NCBI GenBank assembly: GCA_032821775.1 | Contig: JAVLRN010000002.1 | Span: forward strand, 3,100,001-3,164,000 | Direction: 5' to 3' | Length of the DNA stretch: 64,000 nt | From: Sanguinoderma infundibulare | Lineage: Eukaryota > Basidiomycota > Agaricomycetes > Polyporales > Polyporaceae | Part shown: positions 11,811 through 22,662 of the stretch, piece after piece | How positions within the stretch are numbered: position 1 is the first letter of the stretch | Layout of the letters: each line of letters opens with the position of its first letter | Program-made: the position numbers and the translations under genes | Notes under the pieces: model-generated | Database searches by the model: none | What the model saw: only the letters and a program-made list of their open reading frames with translations | Told to the model about the DNA's origin: nothing

Positions 11811-13989
11811 CTATGGCGTGTAGCGAAAGCTAGGTGCCTACAACGGCAACGCGAAAGCGTAAGGACTCTGCGAGCCAAGATAGCATAATACTCGCCTCGT
11901 CAGCCAACTCAGACGTGTCCACAGGCTCTCCTTTAACAGGCTTGCCGTACTTTCGATCTCTACGCTGATTCTCCCAGAGGTAGTACACCTGCTCGAGAAG
12001 ACCTGCTCGTCATTGTTCATGAAGGATCGCCTCGGTATGACTTACATGGAGGACACTTGCCACCAGTGCTCCGAAGAACTGTAGACCCGCAGTGACGGCA
12101 AACCCCTTGCTGTCGGAAAGGTGAGAATCTACGCATAGCACTGAGAATAGCAAGATACCCGTGAACATACGTATATCGCGGGCCTTCTATGGATGGGTAC
12201 AAGTGCGAGCCGAGGATGTTGCCGCATTGTCCGATCGCCAAGGACAGCGCCATTCCCGCCGCTTTCTTGCTCTCGGATCCCAAGTTGTGCGCGACTGCCT
12301 CAGGAGGGATCAGTTGTGTATACGAGCACGAGAACGACTGCGCTTGCGGACGAGATACGCACACCAGGTAACCATGATGCCGATCGTGCAAGCGACCCCG
12401 ACGTTGGCGCAGATCGTCCCGAAATAGCGAACGTGCATGTTCGATTCGATCGTCAGCAAGAGCCTGAAAGATGTCGAAGACACAGTCAGACCGTGAACGG
12501 GGATACTGTATGGTTGCGTAGAGGGAAGAATAGCGCACGTATAACCGATGCCTGCGACCAAGAAACTCGCGACGATGAACGGACCTCGGGTCTGCAACCG
12601 ATCCGATGCGCGCGCAAACAAATATAGCACGATCAAGCTGGTGGCTGGGGGAGGGACGGTAAGTATTTGGGCCGTGGCATTTGCTAGGTGTGCATTAGCT
12701 CCTCGGTCAGGCAATAAGGGACGTCGGACGCACTGAAGCCGAATGTAGTGATTATAGTCGGTAGGAATCCAGCAAGGCTCGCGGCCCCACAGTTCGCACA
12801 GAATAGAATCATCCCGAAGCCGTAGACCTGGAGGCACTGGCATGAATACATTTTCGTTGAGCTGCATTGAAGGGGTCCCACCTTCCAGTCTTTCAAACCA
12901 GCGATGACGTGCCCTGACCGAGACACAAATAAGCTCGTATGTTGGTCAACGACATCGTGATACTCACTTCTGTTCAGCACTCTGCCTACGTCTGCTCGAT
13001 GGCCTCTGTTCATGCGATCCAGTGCTAAGTTATGTTCTTCGCCCTTCCAGATGCGCGCTTTGTCGGGGCGATCAGGTAAGACGAACACGGCAACAAGGCC
13101 TATCAGGACAGCGGGGACGCCTTCGACGATGAACAACAACCGCCAGTTCGCGATGGGCATGTGACCGTGTTGGACAGCGAAGGCGAGCAGGCCGCCAATG
13201 CACACTGAGAGGAACGAGACTCCAGTCCAGTATACGGTCCGGATTCCTATCTCCTCCCGTGTGTAGAAAAATGCTGCGATGTGAATTAAAAGTGTTCACG
13301 AAATCCCATGACTGATACGTACTTAGGTAAAGTAGGCAAGCAGGAGCAAATCCCGCTTCAAAGAAGCCCACACCGATACGAGCCACCATGATTCCGGTGA
13401 AATTGAATGCAGAGGCCTGGTACGTCCGGTCAAGTACGTCAAATCACAGGACGGAACAAACCTGAACATACGGCTAGCGTTGAGCACAAAGCCCACCCAA
13501 CGGTGAGGCATCCGAGCCAAATATGCGGTGGAGAGAGTTTGAAAAGGATGACCGCCGGGACCTGGCATATCACCTACGAACATCTTCGATATCAAACCAT
13601 AGTAGCACAATCGAAATTCCGAAGCAGACACTCACGTACGGAAAGTAGTATACCGAATTGACCCAATCGAAGAGCACTCCTGTGGGGTCGCCGTGCAGGA
13701 CGTCCTGTGGGAGCCCTTGTAGGCGCGCGTTGCCGACACTGGATGCGATCAGGACTAGTAAGAGCTGTAAGTGTAACTATAAGGGAGTGCGCACTGGATG
13801 AAACAACTCACAAGCAAAGAAATTCATGGCGCAGAGTAATGGCATAATGCGCGTGTCTAGTTTCCGTACCAGCCGCCTCTCCGCTTCCGACTTCATTGGG
13901 GAAGGTTCGGAGGTTTCTATGGTGCGGTCGGCGTCCTTGTAGGGGTCCCCGATGCGCTTCGGGTCGTCAAGCTGCACACTCGCATCCAT
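11811..13989 (-). CDS. MFS transporter C, anion:cation symporter family
   Basis: Model: complement(11811..11837, 11896..11988, 12046..12109, 12171..12294, 12363..12463, 12539..12683, 12734..12827, 12882..12913, 12968..13273, 13323..13416, 13472..13573, 13636..13754, 13812..13989); 13 exons in frame, 492 aa from the ATG at 13989 (an upstream in-frame start is possible). Landmarks: RRLVRKLDTRIMPLLC, SVGNARLQGLPQDVLHGDPTG, HGHMPIANWRLLFIVEG, FVLPDRPDK, GSESKKAAGMALSLAIGQCG, tail APSFRYTP. TM1 has Ile where the family has Asp (FLIASSVGNAR, residue 62). The last intron begins GC (GAG then GCGAGT). Exons 8-11 with their introns are nearly identical to the inverted copy in transporter F, whereas exons 1-7 are clearly diverged. 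The substrate is unknown. Confidence 0.9.
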
Positions 13990-14511
13990 TTGGGCAGGGT
14001 CTAGCGAGATGGGAGAGATGGGCGGAGAGTCTTGACCGACCACTAGCTCAGTTCCTCTCCATTTATGTGAGCCGAGTGGCACTCGGCTCAGTAAGCCACC
14101 TTTGCCTTCGCTCGGCCGCCGAGTGCGAAGGATAGAGCATCATGTGGACCGAGGTCTATTTGACCGTACCTTGCCGTTCATAGAAATGGGGTGTCTAACC
14201 TCGTCTTTAAGAACCTTGCCGGGGTGAGAGACAACTAGTGGGGCAAGTTGCGAGCGAGATACGCCAGGACGTGGACGTAGGTCGGCAGAGATGATCAGGC
14301 ACAATTATAGAATGGTAAAAACGGCGCTCACTTGAACCCAAGTCGTGGTTGGAACATTAACTGCCCATCAGAGAATGTGACGTCGCGATTGCGTAGATTA
14401 CGGCGAGAGCAATCTAACGATCTAGTTGGACGAAATTGGTTCAATAGTTTTCATCCGTTAGAGCTCGTGCTTGAAATGTATGAACTGAAACCGTACATAC
14501 CAGACACTACC

Positions 14512-14762
14512 GTTGCACTGTGGGCATCGGCTCTTCAATCTCGAGGATGAGATTTGCATCGGCGGTCTTCGCGCGAGCGCGTTGATGAGGCACATGGTTC
14601 TCGTGCTTGAGCAGCGACGTACCATCGGGGTGACAATGCGCGAAGTCGAACAGGTCCGCGACCTGTGTCGACTTGAGTTTCGCGACGGCGGCAAGCATGC
14701 GTTCGCGCCTGGAGTGCGCGGTGGTGTTCGTGCCAAGGGCGACTCGGTCCGCGTGGCGAATT
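14512..14762 (-). pseudogene. Fragment of the Rrm4-like gene (second MLLE-like segment)
   Basis: The minus strand reads RRERMLAAVAKLKSTQVADL and later ADANLILEIEE, matching ERERMLAAIAKLESTQIADL and ADAKLVLEVDE in the intact gene at 15.7-19.3 kb. The conserved stretch just before it (TESPL vs TESPS) is in another frame. The middle is frame-disturbed (FDFAHCHPDGT instead of TDLLMSLPKRE), and there is no start, splice structure or rest of the gene. It is a short truncated duplicate lying about 1 kb downstream of the parent gene's stop. Confidence 0.82.
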
Positions 14763-15676
14763 TCCGCTCGGCACGAAACAAAGTTTGAATTGCCAAAGCT
14801 CGCTCCGCCACTTCACCATGATAACAGCGTGAGCGTTTCGGTTCTGCGGCAATAATGGTGAGATTAACGAGATACCAACTGATAATAAAGCCAGTTAGTG
14901 GGATGCATTGACACCATCTACGATTGCGTACCCGTCCTCAACTAGCATGGCCCGCCTGTCCGCTTGGTTGGCATTTTGTTCTTGGCGCACCACCAACACC
15001 ATGCGACTCAGTTCTTCATTTATTCGGGTCGCAAAGGTACAGCAGATATGTACGGCAGGCAGAGTAGAGAAAGTCAAGGGCAGGAACAAAAAGGCAACAT
15101 GCAAAGAAGGTTGCCGCGGTCGTCAAAGGTCGTAAGGGACGCGAACGGGGGCGTAAACTGTGTGGGGGGCAGGAGTTAGGAACACAACGTTCGGAGAGTG
15201 AGGAGGTGGAGGGAATGATGAACGCTGAACGAGAACGAGAAAGACGTGCATCATGACGCGTCGTGAGCTGTGCGTCGTGCCGTGTCAGGAATGAGGGGAC
15301 GAGACGGCTTAGATTGGAGGATAAGACAACCAAGAGTGTAGACTGTAACGTGTAACGACAACGGCAGGTATTCCATTAGATTGTAGAGACAGAGAGGAAG
15401 GGACGGGAAGGGTGTTGGCGACGTGACGTTCGACAGGTAGAGAGAGAGCGAGAGCGATAATCAGATGCAAGACATCAATGTCGCAGTGGCCCAAGAGGCA
15501 CGGATGGACGGTCGCGGTCGATGTTGGGTGGCGATGACGAAAACGGCTGAGAGGATTACGAGAAGCGTTCGACCGGACTTGACGTTCTGAGGTATGACGT
15601 TGACAACACTTGGAGGACGGGAAGAGCATTTGCGGATATACGATAGACAACGACGACCGTGGGGAGCCATCGGCAA
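14763..15676. other. Intergenic, downstream of the Rrm4-like gene
   Basis: No convincing gene was found. It should contain the 3' UTR of the Rrm4-like gene. Small direct repeats of CGTCGTGAGCTGTGCGTCGTGCCGTG type occur near 15257-15283. Frames on both strands match nothing known. Confidence 0.5.
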
Positions 15677-18600
15677 TTACTTGGTCTGCGCCGCCTGGAC
15701 AAGGAGCGCCTTCTCCTTGAGTACTGATGGGTAGCTGTTCATCAGGTGCGCAAGGGGACGGAGATCGTCCTGATCCAGAAGCGCGATCGTGATCTTGGGC
15801 TATAAGACGTACGGGGTCAGTTAATGATTCAGTCAGAACGCTCCCCACGAGACGCTCACCGCGCCTTTGATACCGAACGCCTTCACGACACGCCACCTAA
15901 ACACCACCAAAATCAGCCGCCAGCACACCAACCCACCAGACTCAAACCGAACGTACAGCTTATCGCCCAGCTGCTGCTTCTGCTGGTTGACCGGCTTGTC
16001 CTGCAGACCGTCGATGAACTCGTCCGTCGCCTTCACGACCATCGGGTCCGCCTTCGGCAGCGGCAGGCCCGTAACCGACGCCGAGTTCACCAGCCTGATG
16101 ATCTCCGCCGCCGGCAACCGCGCCAGCGACGCAATCGTGTGCACCTGCGTGCTGGGTGTCGCTGGGGTCGGGCTCGCCGCCGCACTCGGCCCGCGCGACG
16201 ACAGGTCTGGGGTCTGGGGCGAGTCGAACGACGACGTCGTCGACACCTTCCTCTGCTGCGGCGTCTGCGGTACCGGCACGGTCTGCACCGCCGGCGTCTG
16301 TTCTTCGGTCTCGTCGACCTCGAGGACAAGCTTGGCGTCCGCGATCTTGGCCCGTAGCACCTCGACGTTGAATAGACACATCGCGCGCTCGCGCTTAGGT
16401 AGCGACATGAGCAGGTCGGTCAGGTCCGCGATCTGCGTCGACTCGAGTTTAGCGATAGCGGCAAGCATACGTTCGCGCTCGGACTGGGGCGTGGTGACAG
16501 ACCCAGAGGGCGACTCGGTTCGCGGAGGCGTAGAGAGCGTAGCGGGCATCGACAATGGCGTCGAGGGATGGTCAGGTGCCGATGCGGTGGCGTTCGGGCC
16601 GATGTCGAGGAGTCGCGAGTCTTGCGACGCAGCGGGAGATGGCGATGGAGGAGCTGGTGACGAGTCTTTCGACAGGTTCAGCGACTTCTTCGCGTTCTGC
16701 ACTTGTTCGGACAGCTTCGCTGGGTCTTGGATACCCTGCACCACCTCGCTGAGTGAGAGCCCGACGATCGTCTGCACGACTGTCTCGAGTTCATCGCTGG
16801 GTACGACGTCCATGTTCTTGATCCGTCTACTGAGTTCGCCGGTCAGCACCTCTTTCCGGACGACAGGCGACAGTGCCGACAGGTCATCATAGCGCATGGG
16901 CAGGTTGAGCGTACCCGAAAGTGCAGCCTATTTCCCTGTATGAGTGACCAAATAATCAAGGCATAGGACATATCACGCACATGGTAGAAGCTACCCGAAC
17001 TCCGACGTGCCCTGTCTGGCCGTTCATGATGTCCTCCCATAACGGGTGAGCCAAGGACAGCCGGATGGCTGCTCGGGCTCGGCCACCCGGCGTAGCTCTC
17101 ACCGGCCTCGCTCGCCGTAGGACTCGTCGCGCCGCTGCTGCTGCGAGGGTGCCCGTTGTGACCGCCGAAGCGCTGAGCGAGCTTTTCTTGTCTCAATTGC
17201 TTTGGCTCGTGCAGGCGGACGACTAGTTGTTTTGCACCAAGGGTGACACCGTTCATCGAATTCATCGCAGCAGCAGCTTAAGGGCGGGCACGAGTCAGTA
17301 AGGGCACACAAACCGAGAAACGAGAAGATGATATACCCTGGTCGGGGGTCTGGTAAGACACGAAACCGAAGCCACGGCTCTCCCCCAGCTCATTGCGCAT
17401 GACGCGGGCACTGCCAAGGGTGAGCTCCAGGAACGAAAGGCATCGTCGCATTACCTACCTGACAATCTGTCCAAACTGAAGTCCGAGAACCGGTGAGACC
17501 AAAAACCCTAACTTGTGAAGAGTGACATACCTGACGGAAGTGCGTAAAGAGTCCATTTGAATCGATCGAGGTATCGAGATTCTAAAAGCAGGCGGATAAG
17601 TCCATTCTGCCACGTACTGACGCTCGGATAGACAAATCTCACTTTGATGAACAGGTTGCAAGGGTCGATGAGCCCACTGTGGCTGGTGGATCCCGGACCA
17701 CTGACCGGAGCCAACTGGACCTGTTGTCCAGGGCCATGGATGAATACCGGTTGTTGTCGAGGCGCGCCGTAGGGGGATTGTCGGGGAGGGGAATACTAAA
17801 CAATGATTATCTAGCCCCATTCCTGCAATGTTCTCTAAGCGCGACATACCTGGGCCGGGTATGGGAACACGGAGCCGCTGGGGACGAACGATGGAGCGTT
17901 GGGCGAGAACTCGGTCGCGAGCGCACCCGCGCGCCGGGGCTGGTACACTTGCACGACGATGTTCTGGCCATCGACGTCGGCGCAGTGCATTGACTCTTCT
18001 GCGTCGCGTGCGTCCTCTTCTCTCCAAAACTCGACCACACCAGTGTCTTTGCCAAAGGGAGCCTGCGTGCGCACTGAGGCGAGCGCACCGAACGGACGGA
18101 AGAGGTCGTAAAGTTGTGAATCGGTATACCCTGGAGGAAGTTGCTTTACAAGTCGTGGTGAGGCATTAGGGGGCGGGAGCGGTGTCGGAGGGGTCGTGGA
18201 TGGGTAGGGCGAAAGCGTAAGGGGAGCATTCTGGGGCAGGTTGGGAACTGGACGACCCTGAAGCGTCGCGAGTGCCTTCTCAGCTATTGAATGATGTGGT
18301 CAGTCATGCGACCCGACTGAATTAGAGTAAGAAAGGAAAAGAGAAGTTTGAAAATGGCAGGAGATGCTGATACCAAACGCGACACTACTGAAGGTTAGAA
18401 TTGCAACGAACTTGTTCATGCAGATAGTGCTTAGTGGTGCTCCCGGTCTCACGACCACATAGCTTGAAACATGAAAACAAGGTTCGAGACAGAAGGAGGG
18501 TGAAAGGTCAATAAACATGACGGACAAGCAAGATGAGCAGCTCCACCCGAGCAACAGATGAATCGCTTGAGCCGAGAGGGTGCGGAAACCAAAGCAGTGG

Positions 18601-19250
18601 TCAGGGAAGGGTATGATTATTTCCGCATCCAGGCCGATGCATGGAAATCATGAAAACCAGTGAGGTTGGGACACCCCAGTTGTGATCAGATAGGGAATGG
18701 AACGTCGTCACTGCAAACGGTCCTCCGGCCGCCACGGTGGAATGGACGGTATGCAAGCGCAATGACCCATAGCCCACGGGCGAACGGAAAAGCTATAGTA
18801 GCAATAGGCGCGATGAAACAGAAATGAAAGATGAATGAAGGGAGATTCCTGAGACGACTTGCCCACTGGTGTGTAGCCCGCCATCGACCGACGCATTCAC
18901 TGTTCTGCCACTCCTTTGACGGTCATCCACGCTTCCAGAGTCCCCATGATGACCGGGTCACGGCAGGACGAGTCGCAAGGGAATATTCGAAGGAGGACGT
19001 TCCAAATCAGAAATCAAAATGGAGACTCACCCTTCTCAAGGTACTTAAACTCGATCGTCCCCGACAACGGCCTGTTGGAGCCATCCCGGGCGATGTTCGG
19101 CCGGAAGGGCGCACACGACTGAAATGCGACCGCAAGGTCCTCGTCTCTCACATACGGCGGAAGGTTGGAGATGTACAGCAGAGGCTCGTGGAGGTACGGA
19201 TGAGGCTGGGGGCGGGGTTCGGGGGGAGGGCTGTTGTACTCCGAGGCCAT
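15677..19250 (-). CDS. Rrm4-like RNA-binding protein with three RRMs and C-terminal MLLE domains
   Basis: Model: complement(15677..15799, 15860..15896, 15957..16927, 16981..17276, 17337..17410, 17459..17475, 17531..17581, 17643..17795, 17850..18283, 19031..19250), summing to 2376 nt, 791 aa. RRM1 begins near residue 24 (LLYISNLPP). RRM2 is near 105-180 (RLVKQLPPGYTDSQLYDLF). RRM3 is near 266-345 (NLFIKNLD, RGFGFVSY). Three PABC/MLLE-like modules follow: about 425-480 (LSPVVRKEVLTGELSRRI), 565-620 (ERMLAAIAKLESTQIADL) and the C-terminus (KGAPKITIALLDQDDLRPL). This architecture and length match Ustilago Rrm4, which carries mRNAs on endosomes along microtubules and docks through its MLLE domains. 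Intron 1 is 747 bp, unusually long here. It joins two halves of RRM1 in phase, and no extra exon was found in it. Confidence 0.9.
18284..19030 (-). other. Exceptionally long first intron of the Rrm4-like gene
   Basis: It has a donor GTGAGT at 19030 and an acceptor AATAG ending at 18284. The 747-bp length contrasts with 48-66 bp for the gene's other introns. It splits RRM1 between KYLEK and AEKALATLQG. No recognisable gene, repeat or transposon was seen inside. It may carry a regulatory element, alternative promoter or old insertion. Confidence 0.7.
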
Positions 19251-20420
19251 GATGAGAAGAAGAGAGGGTAAGGAGAGTGATGGTCGAGTCGTCCGCCGAG
19301 CCTGGGAGGATGCCGGGGATGGTATAGACCGCGTCGGGGACGAGAGCGATGTCGAGCACGACGCGGAAAGAACGAGGATCGCTTGTCCGCCATCCCGACA
19401 GAAAAACCATCACGCCTCGCTTACGTAAGCCCCCCTAATGCGCCCAGGGCCATGGCCGCCCTCTCTCCGAAATCACGACGGTCGTCCGAGTCCCCTCCCT
19501 TGTCCTTCTTTGGGCTGAACGCTATCACCAACGGCGACTGCAAACGGTTGGAGGGCTGCCGTGCTCTCTGATTACAGTGGCTGGATTGGGCACGTGCTAC
19601 GTTACTCTGGAAAGTTAGCAAGAGATTAACTGGGACTCGACGACCCAACCCCCGATCACAACATAGCTATTCGACCTAGGAGCTCATGCTGTTCTGGAAA
19701 TTGTGTCAGGAAGGAAGATGTCTTTGGTAACTAGGGCGATGTGGGCTTCGGACCGAAACTGGTACCCTCAAGGCTGCCAAGGATGTTCCATGCAAACTAT
19801 TTGGCCACACTCCACACTCAATATGCTTCTGCTAATACGCGATCTACGTGCGCGTATTCATCCAGTGTGTTTTTCAGCATCCACGCAATTCGGTAGGGTC
19901 TCTGGCGGCTCTCGACTTACTGTAACTGTCTCCCAATGTGAGTGCGTGGTTGTGTCACCCAGTTCCCACACGCTGATTCCACCTTTCCCAGCGAACAGGT
20001 TCCGAATCAAGACAGCTCACAGTGTCGGACAAGGTCCTGTTCTTGCCATCTACCATCGCATCTCTGAGCTCCCGTTGTCTCCAAAATTAGCTCAGCAATG
20101 TGCGACTTCCACAGCTTTATGGACATCCGGTACACGATTATGGTTATACCTTGTTCCAACGACCTGGACGTGCATTTATTCATGAGATAAATTACCAAGT
20201 ATGCTGCCATACAAGTGATGGGCAGGCGCAGAGACAAGGATTGCGGTTGTCCTCCATATGTGAGGTGGCACCAGTGTGGTTTCTGACGTTCGACGGTCAA
20301 TGGACGCCTGCTCCAGAACCTCACCCGGGCCTTTCTTCCCGGTTTGTTGGAGCGTTGTAAGGCAGTGATTCCAAAGAATAGGGCAGGCGGAGTAACCACG
20401 TTTCACGAATCACAACGCTT
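19251..20420. other. Intergenic, no gene recognised
   Basis: Includes the Rrm4-like promoter on its left side. Frames on both strands (for example 19703-20185 plus, 20007-20399 minus) were read and match no family I know. Confidence 0.45.
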
Positions 20421-22142
20421 GCACAACGGCGTGGTGCACAAGTTTCAATGGGTACATAAATTTATATCGCTGTGGTGAATCAGGCAGACCTTGTGATACG
20501 AAAACAAGTGGACGTAGCTAGAACAGAGAATAGAGCAGCGAAAGAAAATAATGCGCGGACAGTCGCAGTAGAGGCTAAAGCACCATCGCCAGCTGTACGC
20601 CGTACATAACAAGATTGAGCCAAAGTATGGGCCGACCGCCGTCAATGTAAGAAAAGCCGATGCAAAATCCAACATACGCACTACGCACGCGAGTCATTCG
20701 ACAACCCAGAGCGGGTAAGCCTTGAGTAACCCTCGAGAGTGCAGGCCAGGCAAGACGTTTCACAGTACATTTTCAACGGATTTCCAAGCGTAGCGAGGCT
20801 TCATCGTGAGCTCGTAGCAGGGCTTGATTTGCAGATAGACCTTTTCCAAGAGGGGGAACCGCTCGGCAGTAATGATCTTGTCAAACTTGTGCAGTTGCAA
20901 CGGCTTTTTGTGGTCCAGCGTCGGCACTGACGGCAAGTCGTCTAGTAATATCGAGGTCTCGCACAAGGTATTCGACGCCTGGGAGTATGCCGGCACCCAC
21001 GAGGCTTAAGACCGGCACGTTCGGGGGCTGTGGTTTGTTGCACAGCGCACGGAAGTAGATGCGGAGGGACAGCGATTCGAGCTTCGGACAAGACGTGAGG
21101 TTGAGTGTGTGCCAGTGACCTGAAAACGTGAATCCGCCAGGTTCATAGGAGACTCGAACACCAAGCGATATACACACTGTCAAGCGGGTCTTGCCACTTC
21201 GCTCTGGTGTACACATAGCGTGTCCGTCTCCATGAATCTCCAGATTCGTCAGCTCCGCTCCACCACGCGCAAGGATATTCCCGATCGCGGCGACGACAAC
21301 CGTCGAGCTGCAACTGGCCGTCAGGCTCCGCAAGCTTTCAGGCTCGATGCTCGCCGCGAGAGCGTCCAGGAGTTGCAGCGTGCACTTGGACTGGTCGGGC
21401 GATCCGGGGCGGTCGCCCCGGGGCCCGAGAGTGAGTTTCTTGATCCAAACAGACCGGTGGAGAACTGCGGGGTCGAGCGACTCCGACGTGTCGAACATCC
21501 CGCTGATGTGCTCCGCACTCAGTTCTTCGATTGAGAACATTGAGGACAGAGAAAGTATCCTGAACAAGCCGGGGATAGAGGATTTCTTGTGGATGATCTC
21601 CTCACCCCATGCGGCGAACCTGAGGTACTTGACGTGGAAGGGACCGCGAGCGTCCTCTTGAGTTTGCGAAGCCGTGTTAGGAGGGAGTTTGTAATCGAAG
21701 AACCCGAGGTGGAATGTTGTGAGGTTTGGAAGCAGCCACAGCAGCCTAGCCACGATAGTGTCGTCAAGGGGGGTGAGGGGAACGCGGGTCACATCCCCAG
21801 TCTTCGAGTCCTCAGCTTAGCGCGTGTCCCCCTGAAAGATAAGGGTCCGAACCTTCTTGCATACAGCAAAGTTCTTCTGTAGGAATGACGTGAGGTGGTC
21901 GAACGAAGGAATTTCGGAAACCCGCAAGGAGGACCACTGGCGCGCGAATAGACCACTGCGCGAAGACAGCGGCAGACGACAGTGCATGCCCGCAATGTTC
22001 GTCGGTCACGTTTGACGTATGGGACGATAATCATGCGTAAGAGCTCGACAGGGGGGTCGCACAGAGTACGATGCTTGCTGGGAATCGAACGTGCGACGGC
22101 GAATCGGTGGTGGTGGTGTTGGTTCAAGCTCGAGAGAGACAT
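20421..22142 (-). pseudogene. Pseudogene copy of the F-box-like gene at 5.5-6.9 kb
   Basis: The minus strand from the ATG at 22142 is collinear with the intact gene: LCDPPVELLRMIIVPYVKRD..CRCLRAV, then FDHLTSFLQKN..CKKVRTL, LLWLLPNLTTFHL, the intron, and HWHTLNLTSCPKLESLSL. It is disabled by a net 4-nt loss after CRCLRAV (frameshift), an in-frame TAA after IFQGDTR, a net 2-nt loss after VGAGI (second frameshift), and a premature TGA (ENVL-stop) where the intact gene continues. The homology extends beyond the coding part on both sides, into the 5' flank (about 22143-22195) and the 3' flank down to roughly 20.5 kb. This was therefore a genomic segment duplication, not a retrocopy. The Gly-Ser microsatellite is absent. 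Confidence 0.85.
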
Positions 22143-22662
22143 GTTGGCGCTTAATTAGTCGCCCTCGAGCAAAGCATTTATAAATGATATATTTTGATTG
22201 GTCTGTATGCAATCACGCTTTGGTCATTGTTCCGTACAGTCTGCTCATCATAATAAACCGCGGATCTCTGGGAAAAGGTCCCATCTTCCACTCTGGACAG
22301 CGGCGTCATGTCCTCGACCAACTTTGGCTGCTCAGGACAGTTCGGCTCGGAAAGGCGGATTCGAAGAGAGTACTGGGAGCTGGAGTGTGCGACCGCCTGG
22401 ACATGCTACCCGACATTTTGGATTTCGGCTCATGTTTCGCTACCCACTATTCTGGAGTCAGTCGTGGCGGTGTAGAATCCAGTAATGTCATCTGCGTGCC
22501 ATGCGGCCGGATTCAATGGTTAGGCTGGGAGCGCAATAAGGACCCAGAGCTGTGGTCATCTAATCCTCGCGGGTACGAAACCTCTACTAATTGTCACAAT
22601 ATGATACACAATCTATACCCAGTACATCATCTGTGAAGCGTCCCTTCGCTTTTCTACGATCG
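22143..22662. other. Gap between F-box pseudogene and MFS D
   Basis: About 22143-22195 matches the promoter flank of the intact F-box-like gene (GTTGGCGCTTAATTAGTCGC versus its counterpart near 6914). I saw nothing else in the remaining 450 bases, which also include the 3' flank of MFS D. Confidence 0.5.

Noticed and set aside
15824..16892. Long plus-strand open frames (up to 341 aa) opposite the Rrm4-like gene.
   Set aside because: They are antisense shadows of the large GC-rich exon 8; the minus strand has clear MLLE domains.
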